A stretch of DNA of 64,000 nucleotides from Rostratula benghalensis (lineage: Eukaryota; Chordata; Aves; Charadriiformes; Rostratulidae). Both the position numbers and the translations under genes were made by a program. The stretch spans positions 6,054,517 through 6,118,516 of the forward strand of contig VXAI01000019.1 in assembly GCA_013399305.1 (NCBI GenBank). The letters are read 5' to 3'. The notes under the pieces were generated by a model that did not search any database, was not told where the DNA came from, and saw only the letters and a list, made by a program, of their open reading frames with translations. Below are positions 13,301-24,831 of this stretch, piece after piece. Within the stretch, counting starts at the first letter, position 1, and the number at the start of each line of letters is the position of its first letter.

Positions 13301-14380
13301 TACCCCACTGGGCAGGAGATGTTCCCTGTGTTGGGATCCTGCTGCTCTGGCTCCCAGACTTACTCTTTAAGTCCAGGAGAACCACCTCTTCTCTCGGGGC
13401 TCCACTCGGGCCAGGGTGAGCGGGAAATATTAAAGGCTGACGAACTAAATGGCTACCTGTTCAAATCCACAGAATTAAGAGATGGCAGGACTTGGATTTT
13501 ACTCTCTGAACTGCAAATGACTTCGAAGTTCTATTTCTGTAATTTAGAAGTGGTTGTCGTTTTGTTTAGTTTGAGGTTTTTTATTTTTAGAAGAAATTTA
13601 TGGGGTACAGTTGTGCTGTTTGAGATAATCTATTTGTTTTCAGAAAAAAAAAAATGTTTTCCCTGAAAAAAGTATGGTTAAACAGTGTGATTAGCTAACA
13701 GCTAATGAAATGGCCATGCTACAGACTTGTACTTTGACATTTCATCACTGTTTTAATGGAAAAGAAAAGATTTTGGAAACAGTCTTCTGGTGAAATGGGA
13801 GATTCCTTTCAGACAGCAACTTTGAGCTATGATTTTAATTTTAATCTTGCACAGTTTAAAGCTTAATGGCAGTTCACAATCAGCTTGTTAACAAGCCTCA
13901 GCCTCTTGTGAAAATGCTCTGCCACTGTGCACGGTGAAAAATCTATGACTTCATCCTGACCTAGGTAACAATGAAATTATGTTGAAATTTTGAATTTTGT
14001 TATTCTTCCTTAAGTTTATAGCTGTTTGGAATTCTGGTGTTCAGCTCTGTAATTCATGCAGTTAAATGGCTGGCTGGCTATTCCTCACAAAACTTTCTGC
14101 TCATACCTGTCTGAGTGGTATGAGGAACATAGTTGGAGTAAGCTTAGCAGTCAGTGGTTTGGAGCTATATATGCAGAGTCATCAGGTCATGTAGGGCATA
14201 GGCAAACATTTGCTCTCCTAAAATTTAACACCTGGAAAAATTATTGCCTTAGGGAATGTTTGAAGTTTGCCTTCGTATTTCGGCATGCCATCCATGATAC
14301 CTGGGTGTCAAATAATAGAACTGCACAGCCTAAACACCATGAAGATAAAATACATTGTGTGGGTTGTGTTTATATTACAC
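10363..14380. other. non-coding stretch with small direct repeats and A/T tracts
   Basis: No gene recognised. A short possible CR1 tail remnant lies at about 10463-10515 (atagaatcataaattactga, then gatgatcc). Three 13-bp direct repeats lie at 10642-10695. T and A runs occur at 11195-11211, 12021-12049 and 12112-12124. The 186-codon open frame at 13106-13666 shows no domain or splice context. The parts at 11390-11660 and 13680-13960 are TAAT-rich and repeat-free, which is compatible with, but no proof of, conserved regulatory DNA. Confidence 0.5.
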
Positions 14381-14385
14381 AATAT

Positions 14386-14698
14386 CATAGAGTTAAAAAG
14401 TCAGAACAGAATCATAGAGTTAAAAAATGGAATAATGGAATCAGAAAGTGAAAACATTTTTAATGGTGTGAATCCTGGAGTGGAAATTTTGGGTTTCAAA
14501 GACCTTTCTTTCCCTACTCCAAAGTTATAACCCATTTCCCAGGGCTTTGTCCAGTCCAGTATTGAATATCTGAGGCACCATGGCTTAGCCTCTCCTGCCC
14601 AGTGCAAAAAGAATTCTTTGCATCAGTTGCAACTTCCTTTGCTGCTGACCATCACCTCTTGTCCTTTATCTATGAAATATGTTTCTATGTTCTCCACC
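14386..14698 (-). mobile_element. old CR1 LINE fragment, left part, interrupted
   Basis: Diverged reverse-strand CR1. A degraded tail (aatcatagagtt) is followed by text resembling the older CR1 3' UTR in reverse complement: agggctttgtccagtccagt, then ttagcctctcctgcccagtgc and tcacctcttgtcct. It continues after the younger insertion at 14699-14888. Divergence is clearly higher than in the other tails. The exact left end is uncertain. Confidence 0.6.
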
Positions 14699-14888
14699 AT
14701 GAAAAGCTTGTCAAGCACTGGGAGAGGCTGCCCCGGGCAGGGGTGGAGTCACCATCCCTGGAGGGATTTAAAAGCTGGGCAGATGTGGTGCTGAGGGATG
14801 TGGGTTAGTGGTGGGTTTTGTCAGTGTTGGGTTGATGGTTGGACCTGATGATCTCAAAGGTCCCTTCCAACTGAAATGATTCTGATAC
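14699..14888 (+). mobile_element. younger CR1 LINE 3' end inserted in an older CR1, subfamily B
   Basis: Forward-strand CR1 3' end: cttgtcaagcactgggagag, then gtggagtcaccatccctgg, gtgctgagggatgtgggtta, gttggacctgatgatctc and aaggtcccttccaac, closing near gattctgat. It is about 190 bp, 5'-truncated, and opposite in direction to the CR1 pieces on both sides. Its 3' text is the reverse complement of the subfamily B copy at 10023-10362. Confidence 0.92.
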
Positions 14889-15005
14889 AGCTGAAAACAA
14901 TAATTAGAACCCTTCTTAGCCTTTTCTTCTGGAAGCTGAAGAAACCCACTCTCCTCAGCTTCCCTTTGTACATCTCTCTTGCAGCTGGGGGACTGAAATG
15001 GACAC
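14889..15005 (-). mobile_element. old CR1 LINE fragment, right part
   Basis: Text such as agccttttcttctggaagct, ctcctcagcttccc and ttgcagctgggggactg matches the next stretch of a reverse-strand CR1 3' region (usually agccttctcttctccaggct, then ctccctcagcctctcc). It continues the fragment left of the insertion, so the two are best read as one old copy split in two. Confidence 0.7.
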
Positions 15006-15463
15006 AAGTCCTGAACATCAAGAAATAATCCTTCCCTCAACCCACTGGTTACGCTTTCCCCCATGATGTGGTAAACCTTCATTGCTACAGGGACAATAAC
15101 AAAACCAATATCTTTGTTATCTGAGAACCTGTGATTAATGGTCATTTATCTACACGTGGAAAATTGGCAAGTGGCAATGGCTTGACCTTGCTCCATTTCA
15201 TTTCTCAAGCACATGATTTCAGTTGGTGGTGGGAATCAACCCCATTTTTTTTTTTACTGCAGGAAGTCCAGAATTTTAGTACCCCATCATTACAGCTAGT
15301 TCATAATTTAAAGTTAATTTTTCATATTATATGACAAAAATCTAGCTCCAAATACGAACCTTCCATGAACAGCAAGCACATAAATACCCAGCTACTGTTA
15401 CTGAAAATACTAGACATCATGCTTGTAATGGCTTTGGGATGCTACTTGAAAATACCCCATCTG

Positions 15464-15491
<28 letters not shown>
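15464..15491. repeat. A28 homopolymer
   Basis: Twenty-eight consecutive A. No AATAAA lies in the 30 bases upstream and no gene-like sequence precedes it, so it is recorded as a mononucleotide repeat rather than the tail of a retroposed transcript. The palindrome at 15553-15593 starts about 60 bp downstream. Confidence 0.95.
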
Positions 15492-15495
<4 letters not shown>

Positions 15496-15552
15496 ATCAA
15501 GCAGCCAGCAGTCTGAGAGAAAGGTACCAACAGAAATCCTATTTTTGCAATA

Positions 15553-15593
15553 TAATTCAAACCTGTAGTAACAGTTACTACAGGTTTGAATTA
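15553..15593. repeat. near-perfect 41-bp palindrome (20-bp arms, 1-nt spacer)
   Basis: The left arm at 15553-15572 is the exact reverse complement of the right arm at 15574-15593, with a single A at 15573 between them. The match breaks at the next pair out (A with A) and resumes for one base pair. Such an inverted repeat can form a cruciform or, if transcribed, a 20-bp stem. It lies in no recognised transposon. Confidence 0.95.
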
Positions 15594-16716
15594 AAATATA
15601 CTTTAGGATAGGCATTAATTGAGCACACAGGCACTGTGCACCAAGACCTACCCACATTCTATTCTGTCAGCATTGGGTCATCTATGCATTTTAACATTTA
15701 ACTTCACTGCATGCAAAATCCAGAAAAAGAAAAGTGTGCATAAAAATATACAGGGCATTACTTATTTATATGTAAAACCTTTATTCTATTTTGTTATTTT
15801 AGATTAAATCCCGTTTCAATTCTATTCTCTCAGGGAAGCACTAACAGTTTGAGCTCAGCGTGAAAGCCATCAAACACTTGAGCTGAAATTTAGATTGGGC
15901 AATTTTGCCTGCTGAAGTAGAAAAGGACATGTGGAATGGCAGAGAACAGAATGGCTTATGGAAAGGCAGATGTTTTAATAACTCGTCGTCTAGTGGGAGC
16001 CTCAAATACCTAAATTTAAACACTGCAAGATATTAAAGGGCGTTGCTGTCAGGGAGGGTATGCACCTCTACCAGAAGAATCAGCGTAAAGGTGCACATTT
16101 AACGTGTGTGCGGGCTATACTGTGACTTATTTTACAATGGAAATGCCAACTAATTTGAAGGGATTAAAAGAAATTAACTCAGACTGCAAAATTTTGGCTG
16201 GGGTCTGCGTTGGAGAATACAGCAGGCCAGAACCAGGGGAATTTTCCATCTAAAGTTTTGCCTTGGCCCCATCTCCCTGGGCGAGGGGGCTGATGAGAAA
16301 CTTGTGATCTCCCGCCTACCGAGATCCTTCTTTGTTTCAATATATCAATCTCCTGCTAATTCACACTGGGTTTGAAATTATATTTATCTTTAAGCCCATG
16401 GCTGGAAGTAGGCAATGAATTTACCTAGGAAAATGTCCGGAGAGGAGCTAGAAACCTCCGAGGTTAATTTCTTTACAGAAAAAAATCTCTCAGAATGTCT
16501 GGAAATAGCGAGTTAACTCTAATTCACTCCGGCTGCATAATTTACAATCTGGCAGAATTAAGATGACTAGGGAAGAAAGATTTTATTAATAAGCAGGCTT
16601 CCCATATGTTCATGAACAACTGGGTCCTATTAAAGAACAATGAAGGCCTTGTCACTTGACTTTTGGAGATATGACACCAGTATTTATATACCGTTTGGTG
16701 ACACAGAACTCCTAAT

Positions 16717-16724
16717 TGACGTCA
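16717..16724. promoter_or_regulatory. palindromic CRE (TGACGTCA) in a unique block
   Basis: The full 8-bp CREB/ATF site TGACGTCA is present, flanked by cctaat and cctttcac. The family of bZIP factors that bind it is well known. Use here is inference only, since an 8-bp palindrome is expected about once per 65 kb by chance. Its setting in a repeat-free block (15840-16770) is the only support. Confidence 0.3.
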
Positions 16725-19700
16725 CCTTTCACATTTGTCATTCCCTATGCTGTCCCTATTGTCTAGAAATATCAGAATATGTTTTACTTACAGATATAAG
16801 AATATATTAGGTATAACCATGCAGAAATAGGAAATAAAAGCCTTTTAAAAATATATCTAATATTGAGAGCTTCATTTATGATTTATCAGATATATGTGTG
16901 CATTAAATAAAAAGACAGATGGAAATGTTTCTACAGACACGGTGACAAGTGAAATTGGGGGTAATATTTTATGAAAGTAATGACTTATAGAGTATACTGG
17001 CATGATTTTAAAGGTCATTAGTTTAACTATAGATTTAACCTTGTAGTAGTATTTCCTTGGTAGCAATTACTGGACAGTTGCAATAAAAAATCTGCATAAA
17101 TGAAAACCAAATAAAGTCTTACAAGGTTTGTGTCTGTGCACACTTTCAGTGACAGTTTTAATTCTCTTTTAGGGGGTGGATTTCCAGTCAGGGTTAGCAG
17201 GGCCTGCTGGTTAAAGATGGAATGAAGACTGGCTGTGTATGCTTAATGGAACATTCTTACACAGAGATATCCCTTCTGGATCAGGAAGTTCTTGAGCTAG
17301 GTATTATAGCAGGCTAAAAAAATAATAATCATGGAGTAAAATGTCTTTTTTTTTTTTTCTTCTGATTTTTTTCCCAATCTTTATCTAGGTCTCTTGTACT
17401 GACCACACCAAGATGGTATGTCAGGTGGATTTCGGGACTGGCTGTTCCTGTTCTTATAACCCAGGGGTAACAGAAGCAGGAATCAAATCAGTTAAAAAAA
17501 CCCAAACAAACGAACAAAAAAAAAAAAAAACAACCCAAAAAACACCACCCCCAACATCCCCAAACCCCAAACACAACACTGAGCTGGAGTAAAGAAAAGA
17601 GGAGCTGAAAACACTGGGGATTGGGAACTTGAGACCAGGCTGTCCAGGCCTCCCAGCATTTATCTTGCTCTGTTAGTAAGAAATCCATAGGAATTGCATA
17701 TTACAAACAGACCCTCCTCATGCCTTTGTTCAAGAGGGCACAGCAAACAAGGAGCTCAGTGTTTCTGTGAAATCTTTCCCTGCACAGATCGCAGTCACTT
17801 GGTGCTGCTTTGCCTGCACTAGAGACAGCAGCCTGCAATTGCTGCTGAGCAGCACACAGACCGCCACCGAACAAAAATATTGGGGAAAAAAATCTTTCCC
17901 GAGCCCTCTTTTGTTGGATGGGGGTCAAGTTGGCAAGATTACTTTCGATCCTGTCATTTCAGGACAAAGAATACCTAGCACTGTCAATCAAATAATAAAA
18001 AATCGAAGGAAGGAAATCTCTGCCAGATATTCTGCAACAATAACAACCATAGTTACCAGCACCTTAGTTAAACTAGCTCTGATATAGTTAGGGCTGCATT
18101 TGGGAGCTGCTTGAATAACATCTGCCCCATTTATCCTCCATTTCAATTTAATATTCCTAGTGCTAGTGTTGCCTATATCATCAATGTCAAAAACTAAAAA
18201 GTCTTATCTTCAACTTTCATTCCAATGCTTCAAAAGAGCTTTGAATTTGCATCTTACTCTAGGGAAGATGTAGTTTAAAAACATTTTTGCCCAGCTTGCT
18301 CCATTAATTTCTGAGGAAAATGCACCTACTGCTGTGAATATGACAGTTCTCAACCTTGGTGTTTTTACAGGATGTCCCTCCCCAGGGAAGGACCAACACC
18401 ATTCTGACTTACCCTGCTGGAACTGCACCTCCTGCTGGGTAATCAGCTACTGCAGCACTAAGGGAGAGAGACCTCAGTATGATTAACTGGATGCCCCTCG
18501 TGAATGCTAAGGAAAAGGAGAACGGCAAGTTTTCGGGGGGGGGAGAGGGAAGTGCTTTCAGTAATCATCTATTTTCAATTCAAGCAGCTAATTTACAATT
18601 GCATAGAGTTGCTCAATTACCAGCAGCACTTAGTATTTCATACATCTCACTAAGCTTTAACGTAAAATAATATTCATCACACCTATCAAATGTATTTTTT
18701 CCTCCCAATTATTTCTGCGAGTCAAGAACAAAATTCATTTTGTAATGATTATCTGACTCAGGTAAAGCTGATTTTCTATTACTCTAGGCCAAAGCCACTG
18801 ACAAGGGCACAAAAAGGATTATTTTTCAGCAGTTTTCAGCTCAGCTAAATCAGCAGATAATGCCATCTATGATGCAGAGTGATCCTGACCTAAAGCCCTC
18901 CTCGTTGCTAATGTTGCTCACATCTCAAATATGCCTCAGTGACAAAAAAAAATATTCTATAGCCATCTTCTGAGCATTGACAAAAATTATTCTTTCAGAA
19001 TTCTACAGATTTTGTGCTATTGGTCGCTGAGTCGTCTCCCATTCCACATCGCATGAAAAATATATATTTTATGTAGTCAGAGGTGGCAATCTGGTGCATT
19101 GTTTTATTATTATGTGCAGAGCCTCAAATAAGGACTCTTTGTACTCCCATTAACAACAGCGAAACCAAAACCAAAGTGCAAAACCCAGAAGAGAAGCACA
19201 CAAAAGAAAACTACAGTTGCTCTGCCAAGGAGCGAATAAAGCAAAAGTTCATTGCTATTGACTGCTATTCACACAAAAAGTAGTTTCTCATCACGATAAG
19301 CAGAAAAACAGGGACTTTCAACTGAAAATTTAATTTATAGTTAAATATATTGTTTGAAGTTTTATACCATGACATTTAGAGTGAATCATTCTTTCGTTTA
19401 AGACTTTTTCAGCCGTCGGTTAAAAGAAAAGCTCTTGCTCTTTTTAGAAGCGCTAATCAATGATTTAGACACACTGTGGAAATCTCCTCAAAGATGTGTA
19501 AACCATGCACACACACACTCTCAAAACCAACTGAGTTGGCTGAGTCTGAGGAGTTGCCCAATGGAAAGATTTCCAGAGATGATGTGTTATAAATAATCGG
19601 TGACTTCCCTGGAGTTGGGAAGAGACATCTTTTAATACACCAGACACACTATGAAGGGTGGCAAAGACAGTCAGGGAAGATTTGCTGTGTTTGCTGTGGT

Positions 19701-20529
19701 AGGTTCAGCGAGGGTTTCAGTACAAAGGGACTGAGTAAGAGTTTTAGTCACGGGGATGAACGAGTCCCTTGCAGATACCTTTCTGCAAGATCGGTAAAAC
19801 TTCGGCCTCTTCCCACCACGTTGTCCCTCACATACTATGAAGATGCCATTTTGCCCTTCAAAAATCCAGTTGAAAGTATTCCTCACCCCTGTTCTATGAC
19901 GTACACAAAAAAACTTCATGATAGTTAGGTTGCAACTGTCTGAGGTCAGTTCCTATCCCACCAACCAACATCATTTCATCGTTCCCTTGACCATTGCCAT
20001 CCATTTGACTCTGCCTTCGTTTGATGAACACACCTCATTTGTTCCTTGAACCTTCCCGTATTTCCAGCTCATTCCCTCAACCATGTTCGGCTTGATATTC
20101 AATCTAATATGTTTTAAGTAAATTTAGACATTAAGTAGATACAGAAGGCAGGCAGAGGACAAGATATGACACGCCATTTCTAGCTCCTTTACAGGTGATG
20201 AAGCTGCTGGATTAAATAGAATCAGACTGTGATGCTTTGTTGACTCTTTTGGAGCTCAAGAAACTTGCATGCCTTCATACACAACAATCCAGTCTGACTT
20301 AAAGATGTTTCTTGTGAGATCCCGCATCATTTAATAAAGAAAAGATCAGTGTAACGACTGCTAATTGTAACACAGAAGCACATCCAGGAGAGCAGCACAT
20401 AGACGATGGTACAGATTCTCTAGACCGCCACAGGAGCAGTACTCGATCCCATCTTCTGATGACAGACCATTATAAACTGATATAAATAATTTCATGTCAA
20501 CTACTAAAGTAAAATCTGACCCTGCCTAA

Positions 20530-20585
20530 AAGCTGGAGGTTGGACTAGGACCTCCTAAAGTCCTCTGCTGCCTGAATAACTCCAC
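20530..20585 (+). mobile_element. possible CR1 3' end remnant
   Basis: The text ctggaggttggactaggacc, then ctcctaaagtcctctgctgc, resembles the CR1 3' end (ggttggactagatgacctcc, then tgaggtccctt) but is short and diverged, with no tail repeats. The match is by eye only. Confidence 0.4.
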
Positions 20586-22226
20586 AATCTCAACAACCGT
20601 GAATTTTTCATTTCTGAACTTGGCAGAGACCAAAGCAGACACTCACTCCTTTCTTTCACACTCTTACTATGATCACATTTTCTCTATGTTTGCCTTCCCC
20701 AACATTAAAGAAATTGTTATTTTTCTCTTCCTTTCTCCTTCCTTCGTTTCCCCTCTTTGTTTACTTTACAACGGATGTTTCCGAACCATTGATCCGAATC
20801 CTGAGCTCTTTTCTAGTTGCTAGCACCTTTTCCCTGTGCGACTTCAGTCAGCTAAAACCACATTACTAAGACCTGCTTCACCATCTCGCCCAAGTCACAA
20901 TTCCTCATTTCTGGTGACCACTAAAAATTCGCTTTTGGTTTTTAATTCTTATCTTATTTACGCTGACGTAGGTTTCATCATCTGATTGTCCATCTCACTT
21001 TTGTCATTTGTTCCACTGACCCCCCCTGTATAAAGGACATCCTCACAGAAACAGCACATGCAGTCACTGCTGGGCAGTAAATAAAATTCCTGCTCAGAAC
21101 CCACTCACTGTAATCTTCATGGAAATTACCCTAAGACAAAGGGCAAGTTGGTACCTGGTCACATTCTACTCGAATAATAAAAATAAGGCAGTATTTTCAC
21201 CAGGTTTTCTTTCTGCTGTCCTCTTTGGCTCTGCCTGTCACATCTGGTTTTATCATGTTTTTAAGCTTTCTGGTGTATGGACTGCCGTTTCCTTGAATTT
21301 TGGAGAATTCACACCACAAAACAGCCCTCAACCTTACACCACTGCGTTACAAAAACTACCACTAACACAAGGTGGGGAAAAAATGTTAAGACTGATGCAG
21401 GCTACATAATCACATAGCGACCAGTAGCCCTCAGAGAAAAGAATTATATTTGTTAATACAACAACCAAACAATTATTTTATGCTGGTCATTAAAAATGAG
21501 TCAGTAAGAAAAGAAAAAAAAATTAAATATAGGCAACTTGACGGCACCGAGTAATGAAAGTATTTCTTAGCTATGGGAAAACTTACACCACCAAAAGGGG
21601 ATTGTAGAAGGCACTGCCATATTACACTATATCAGAAGTAAATGTACAGAAAATTCTTTAAAGCTCATATATTTGACATTTTCTGTCAACAGAATGCCTG
21701 AAAAAATCTGGGCCCCACCAACCCTGCTGGAGAATAACTGTTTGCTTTCTCCTCCTGCTAGGTTTACGAAACATAACATATGCTGCCACTTGTCAGTCAT
21801 CTCGGGGGCAGCCAAAAGCCAGCTGACCTGCTCCGAGATCACCATTAATTTTTAAAAAGTGTTTACTGATTGTCATAAAATGGATTAAAAAAAAAGCACC
21901 AGCGAGCAGATGAGGACAAACGCTTGCAATTAAAGTTTTGGGTTGAGATGAAAATATTCTGATAAGGTTGGATACGGTGGCCTCCCTGGCCTTGTATCAT
22001 TATATCATTTTGCCATTAAGGTGATTATTCATCTGTGAAAATAGTGAGTCGCTTACCTTAACTTACAAATGCATTTCACGTTTACATGGACTTTGAAAAC
22101 TGGTTTTATCCTCGTAGCAATGGTTAGATGGGACTACAGGTTTGCTTTGGGGTTTTTGGCTCATTGGTTAAACCATGTCAATAAGAGAACTCTGACAGAC
22201 AGTGTTTCGCCCCTCGAGAAGGACTC

Positions 22227-22388
22227 TGTCATGGTTTAACCCCAGTCAACAGACAGAACCACGCAGCCACTTGCTCACCCCCTCTTATGTCGGGACTGGG
22301 GAGAGAATCAGAAAAGGAAAAGGGAGGAAAAAATTGTCATCTCCCCCTTCCTTCTTCTTTCCCAGCTTTATGTGCTGAGCATAACATG
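22227..22388 (+). mobile_element. avian LTR-like element, left part, interrupted by CR1
   Basis: It starts TGTCATGGTTTAACCCC and continues gaaccacgcagccacttgct and gggactggggagagaatcag, then jumps to cagctttatgtgctgagc. I recognise this from memory as one end of an LTR-like repeat common in bird genomes. The middle of the family consensus seems deleted near 22320-22360. The remainder resumes at 22967 after the two CR1 copies. No internal retroviral genes are present, so a solo LTR is likely. The class (probably ERVL-like) is unverified. Confidence 0.75.
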
Positions 22389-22587
22389 GTGAGGACAATA
22401 CTTTGAGGGTGCCAGAGCCCTGGAAGAGGCTGCCCATAGAGGTGGTGGAGTCTCCATCTCTGGAGACTTTAAAAACTCGCCTGGAGAAGATTTTGTGCAA
22501 CCTGCTCCAGGAGGACCTGCTTTGGCAGAGGTTTGTACTAGATGATCTCCAGAGGTCCCTTCCAACCCCATAGCATTCTATGAATCA
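22389..22587 (+). mobile_element. CR1 LINE 3' end, subfamily D
   Basis: Forward-strand CR1: agccctggaagaggctgccc, then ggtggtggagtctccatctc, caacctgctccaggaggacc, gatgatctccagaggtccct and tccaacccca, ending in the tail unit attctatgaatcatc. The cue tgcaacctgctcca separates it from the neighbour at 22588. It is 5'-truncated and about 200 bp long, inside the LTR-like element. Confidence 0.93.
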
Positions 22588-22966
22588 TCCTGGAGAAGAG
22601 AAGTTTCTAGGGAGACCTTAGAGCCCTTCCCTGTCCCTAAAGGGGCTCCAGGAGAGACGGGGAGGGACTCTGGATCAGGGAGGAGAGCCAGAGGACAAGG
22701 CTTAATGGTTTAAACAGAAAGAAGGGAGATTTGGAGATTTAGGTGAGGCATCAGGAAGAACTTCTTTGCTGTGAGGTTGGTGAGACCCTGGCCCAGGTTG
22801 CCCAGAGAAGCTGTGTCTGTTCCATCCCTGGAGGGGTTCAAGGCCAGGCTGGATGGGGCTTGGAGCAACCTGGTCTGGTGGGAGGTGTCCCTGCCCAGGG
22901 CAGGGGGTGGGACTGGGTGATCTTTAAGGTCCCTTCCAACCTAAACCATTCTGTGGTTCTATGAAT
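22588..22966 (+). mobile_element. CR1 LINE 3' end, subfamily C, head-to-tail with the previous copy
   Basis: Forward-strand CR1 beginning near tggagaagagaagtttctag and running through ggggctccaggagagacggg, tcaggaagaacttctttgct, gaggggttcaaggccaggct, ggagcaacctggtctggtgg, gggtgatctttaaggtccct and tccaacctaaaccattct, ending tctatgaat. It is the same subfamily as the reverse copies at 30847-31262 and 38407-38832. It starts at the tail of the subfamily D copy, so it either inserted in that tail or arrived next to it. Confidence 0.93.
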
Positions 22967-23180
22967 ATCCCTTTGGTCAGCTGGGGTCAGCTGTCCCAGC
23001 TGTGTCCCCTCCCAGCCCATCACTGGCGGGGCAGTGTGAGGAGGAGAAAAGGCTTTGGGAGCTCAGCCACAACCAAAGCCACCAGTGCCCTATCACACTC
23101 TTCCCATCCCACATCCAAAACACAGCACTGCACCAGCTGCCAGCAAAAAAGTCAGCTCCATCCCAGCTGAAATCATGACA
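22967..23180 (+). mobile_element. avian LTR-like element, right part
   Basis: It resumes at atccctttggtcagctgggg, then agctgtgtcccctcccagcc, ggggcagtgtgaggaggaga, ccaaaacacagcactgcacc and ctccatcccagctgaaatca, ending CATGACA at 23174-23180. That end is the exact inverse of the TGTCATG start at 22227-22233, supporting true element ends. The bases outside (gactc on the left, tcagg on the right) do not form an evident target duplication, which may be lost with age. Confidence 0.75.
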
Positions 23181-24789
23181 TCAGGCTACTGCAAGTCAGC
23201 CTCCTTCAAAAGGCACTGCCCTTCTCATCACTGATAGCATGCACAGAAAGTCTCCACCTTCTGCCTCTACACCATAGCCCTCAAGTCACCCATTGATAGT
23301 GATATCTGATGAGATAATTCCTTCATGCTCGTAAACTGCATGAAGAGCTTGCCCTAAGGGTTAGCAGTAAGGGGCTGTGTAGATGGAGAGAGGGTGCTGG
23401 CACCCATCAGTGTTCTGGAGATGTGTCAGTTGGATCAAAGCAGAGGGAAGAGCAGCTGAGCTAATGGAACTAAGTCAGGAAAGGAAGGAAAAAACATAGG
23501 AAGGCAAAAATGCAGAAAAAATTCCCAAGTAGTAGAATAAGTGCACGAGTTTTCTAAAAATGCTGTGGACTCCGTGATTGAAAAATACTATTTTTCCTTG
23601 TAACAGACATAGCAATAATAGACAACTGGAGAGTTTTGTAGTCCCACTTTTAACTTTTGTGGCCTGTAAAAGTTGTGGTGGTGGGGTGTGGAAATTCAAA
23701 CGCTTATATTTCGTATCACATACATTCATAAATCGCGGATAAAGAAATGGAAAAGAAGTTCAATAAGGTACTAGAAATGGCGCAGATGGTGCCCCACATC
23801 AGGCAGGATCTGTTATGGCTTAAGCTGATTTTAATGCCCAGTTGGAAATAAGCTTTGAAGTGCAAGAAAAGTTCATGGGTTGACTCAGAACAGTTTAGGA
23901 AAATGACTAGTGAAGGCTGGATCTGTGCAAGTGTTTTTGCACTCAAAGGAGCCCTAACAAAATGGGAACTTCTTGCTAATTCCGATATGAAATATCTAGT
24001 ATCTCACTTGATTGCACTGAAGAAGTAAAAAGCAGTTTTCCCTGGTGTGGAGAGAGAGAGAGAAGCCAAACAACAAAGATAAATCCTAAGTGAGGTGTCA
24101 TGGCTGAAAACCAAGCTTTTTAGCAAGTTCATGGAAAAAAAAAAAAAAAAAAAGATTTTAATAATTTAGCTGTGAGAAATGCCACAGCCCGACTCTGCTC
24201 AAGTAACACATCTCACTAAACAACAATTATGGAAAAGTTACAGGCTTGTCTGGAGCACCTGCTTATGGAGCAAATGTACAAGATTTAAAGAAGGAAATAA
24301 AAAAAATTCCAGTGACACATTTAAAGCAAAACCAAAAATAAAAAATGAGAGTCTTTAAACTATTTTTATAGAGAGGAAAAAAACCCCAAAACCTCTAAGG
24401 TCATTAAAATATCTTAGCATTTTCTTGTTGTAATACTGTTAGTTGTAATTTCCTAAATTAATAGTAAATGCTTTGGTGAAAAAACAAAACAAAACAAATA
24501 TGAAAATGTGGGCTGTTAATCTGTTTAATTATTGATAAAGTTAACAATTTCATTACTGTTTTATTGCTTCTCTCTGTAGTTTATAGCTTCTTAAACTTTT
24601 CCTGGAAAATGTGAAAAAAACGCTGCTTATTTGTTTTTTGCTCAAAGGAAAAATATTCCACATGAAATCAGACTCTCTTAAGGAATACAACACACCCATA
24701 AGTAGTTTTCTGAACTTTTCCTTAAGTTAGATAATAATGATTAAAATTCCATACGTTCTGTCAAAAGACCAAAAGCGAACACTGCACCT

Positions 24790-24831
24790 TATTTATCTCT
24801 AAAAGACAAATATTTATCTCTAAAAGATAAA
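24790..24831. repeat. 21-bp tandem duplication
   Basis: Two adjacent 21-bp units (24790-24810 and 24811-24831), each starting tatttatctctaaaaga, differ at one position (C or T). A recent local duplication is the simplest origin. Confidence 0.9.

Larger units (their letters stand above)
15006..22226. other. long repeat-poor non-coding stretch
   Basis: About 7 kb with only one weak transposon trace (20530-20585). It contains the A28 run, the palindrome at 15553-15593 and a block at about 15840-16770 that looks unique and moderately GC-rich. A C/A-rich tract lies at 17500-17580 and a G9 run at 18535-18543. Open frames are short and unrecognised. No RNA gene was seen. Confidence 0.5.

Noticed and set aside
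13106..13666. 186-codon open frame, the longest in the window
   Set aside because: No recognisable domain, ends in low-complexity residues, no splice or promoter context. Expected by chance in 64 kb over six frames.
15464..15491. A28 run as the tail of a processed pseudogene
   Set aside because: No polyadenylation signal or gene-like sequence upstream and no clear flanking duplication.
22222..23185. Target-site duplication around the LTR-like element
   Set aside because: The five bases on each side (gactc, tcagg) do not match.
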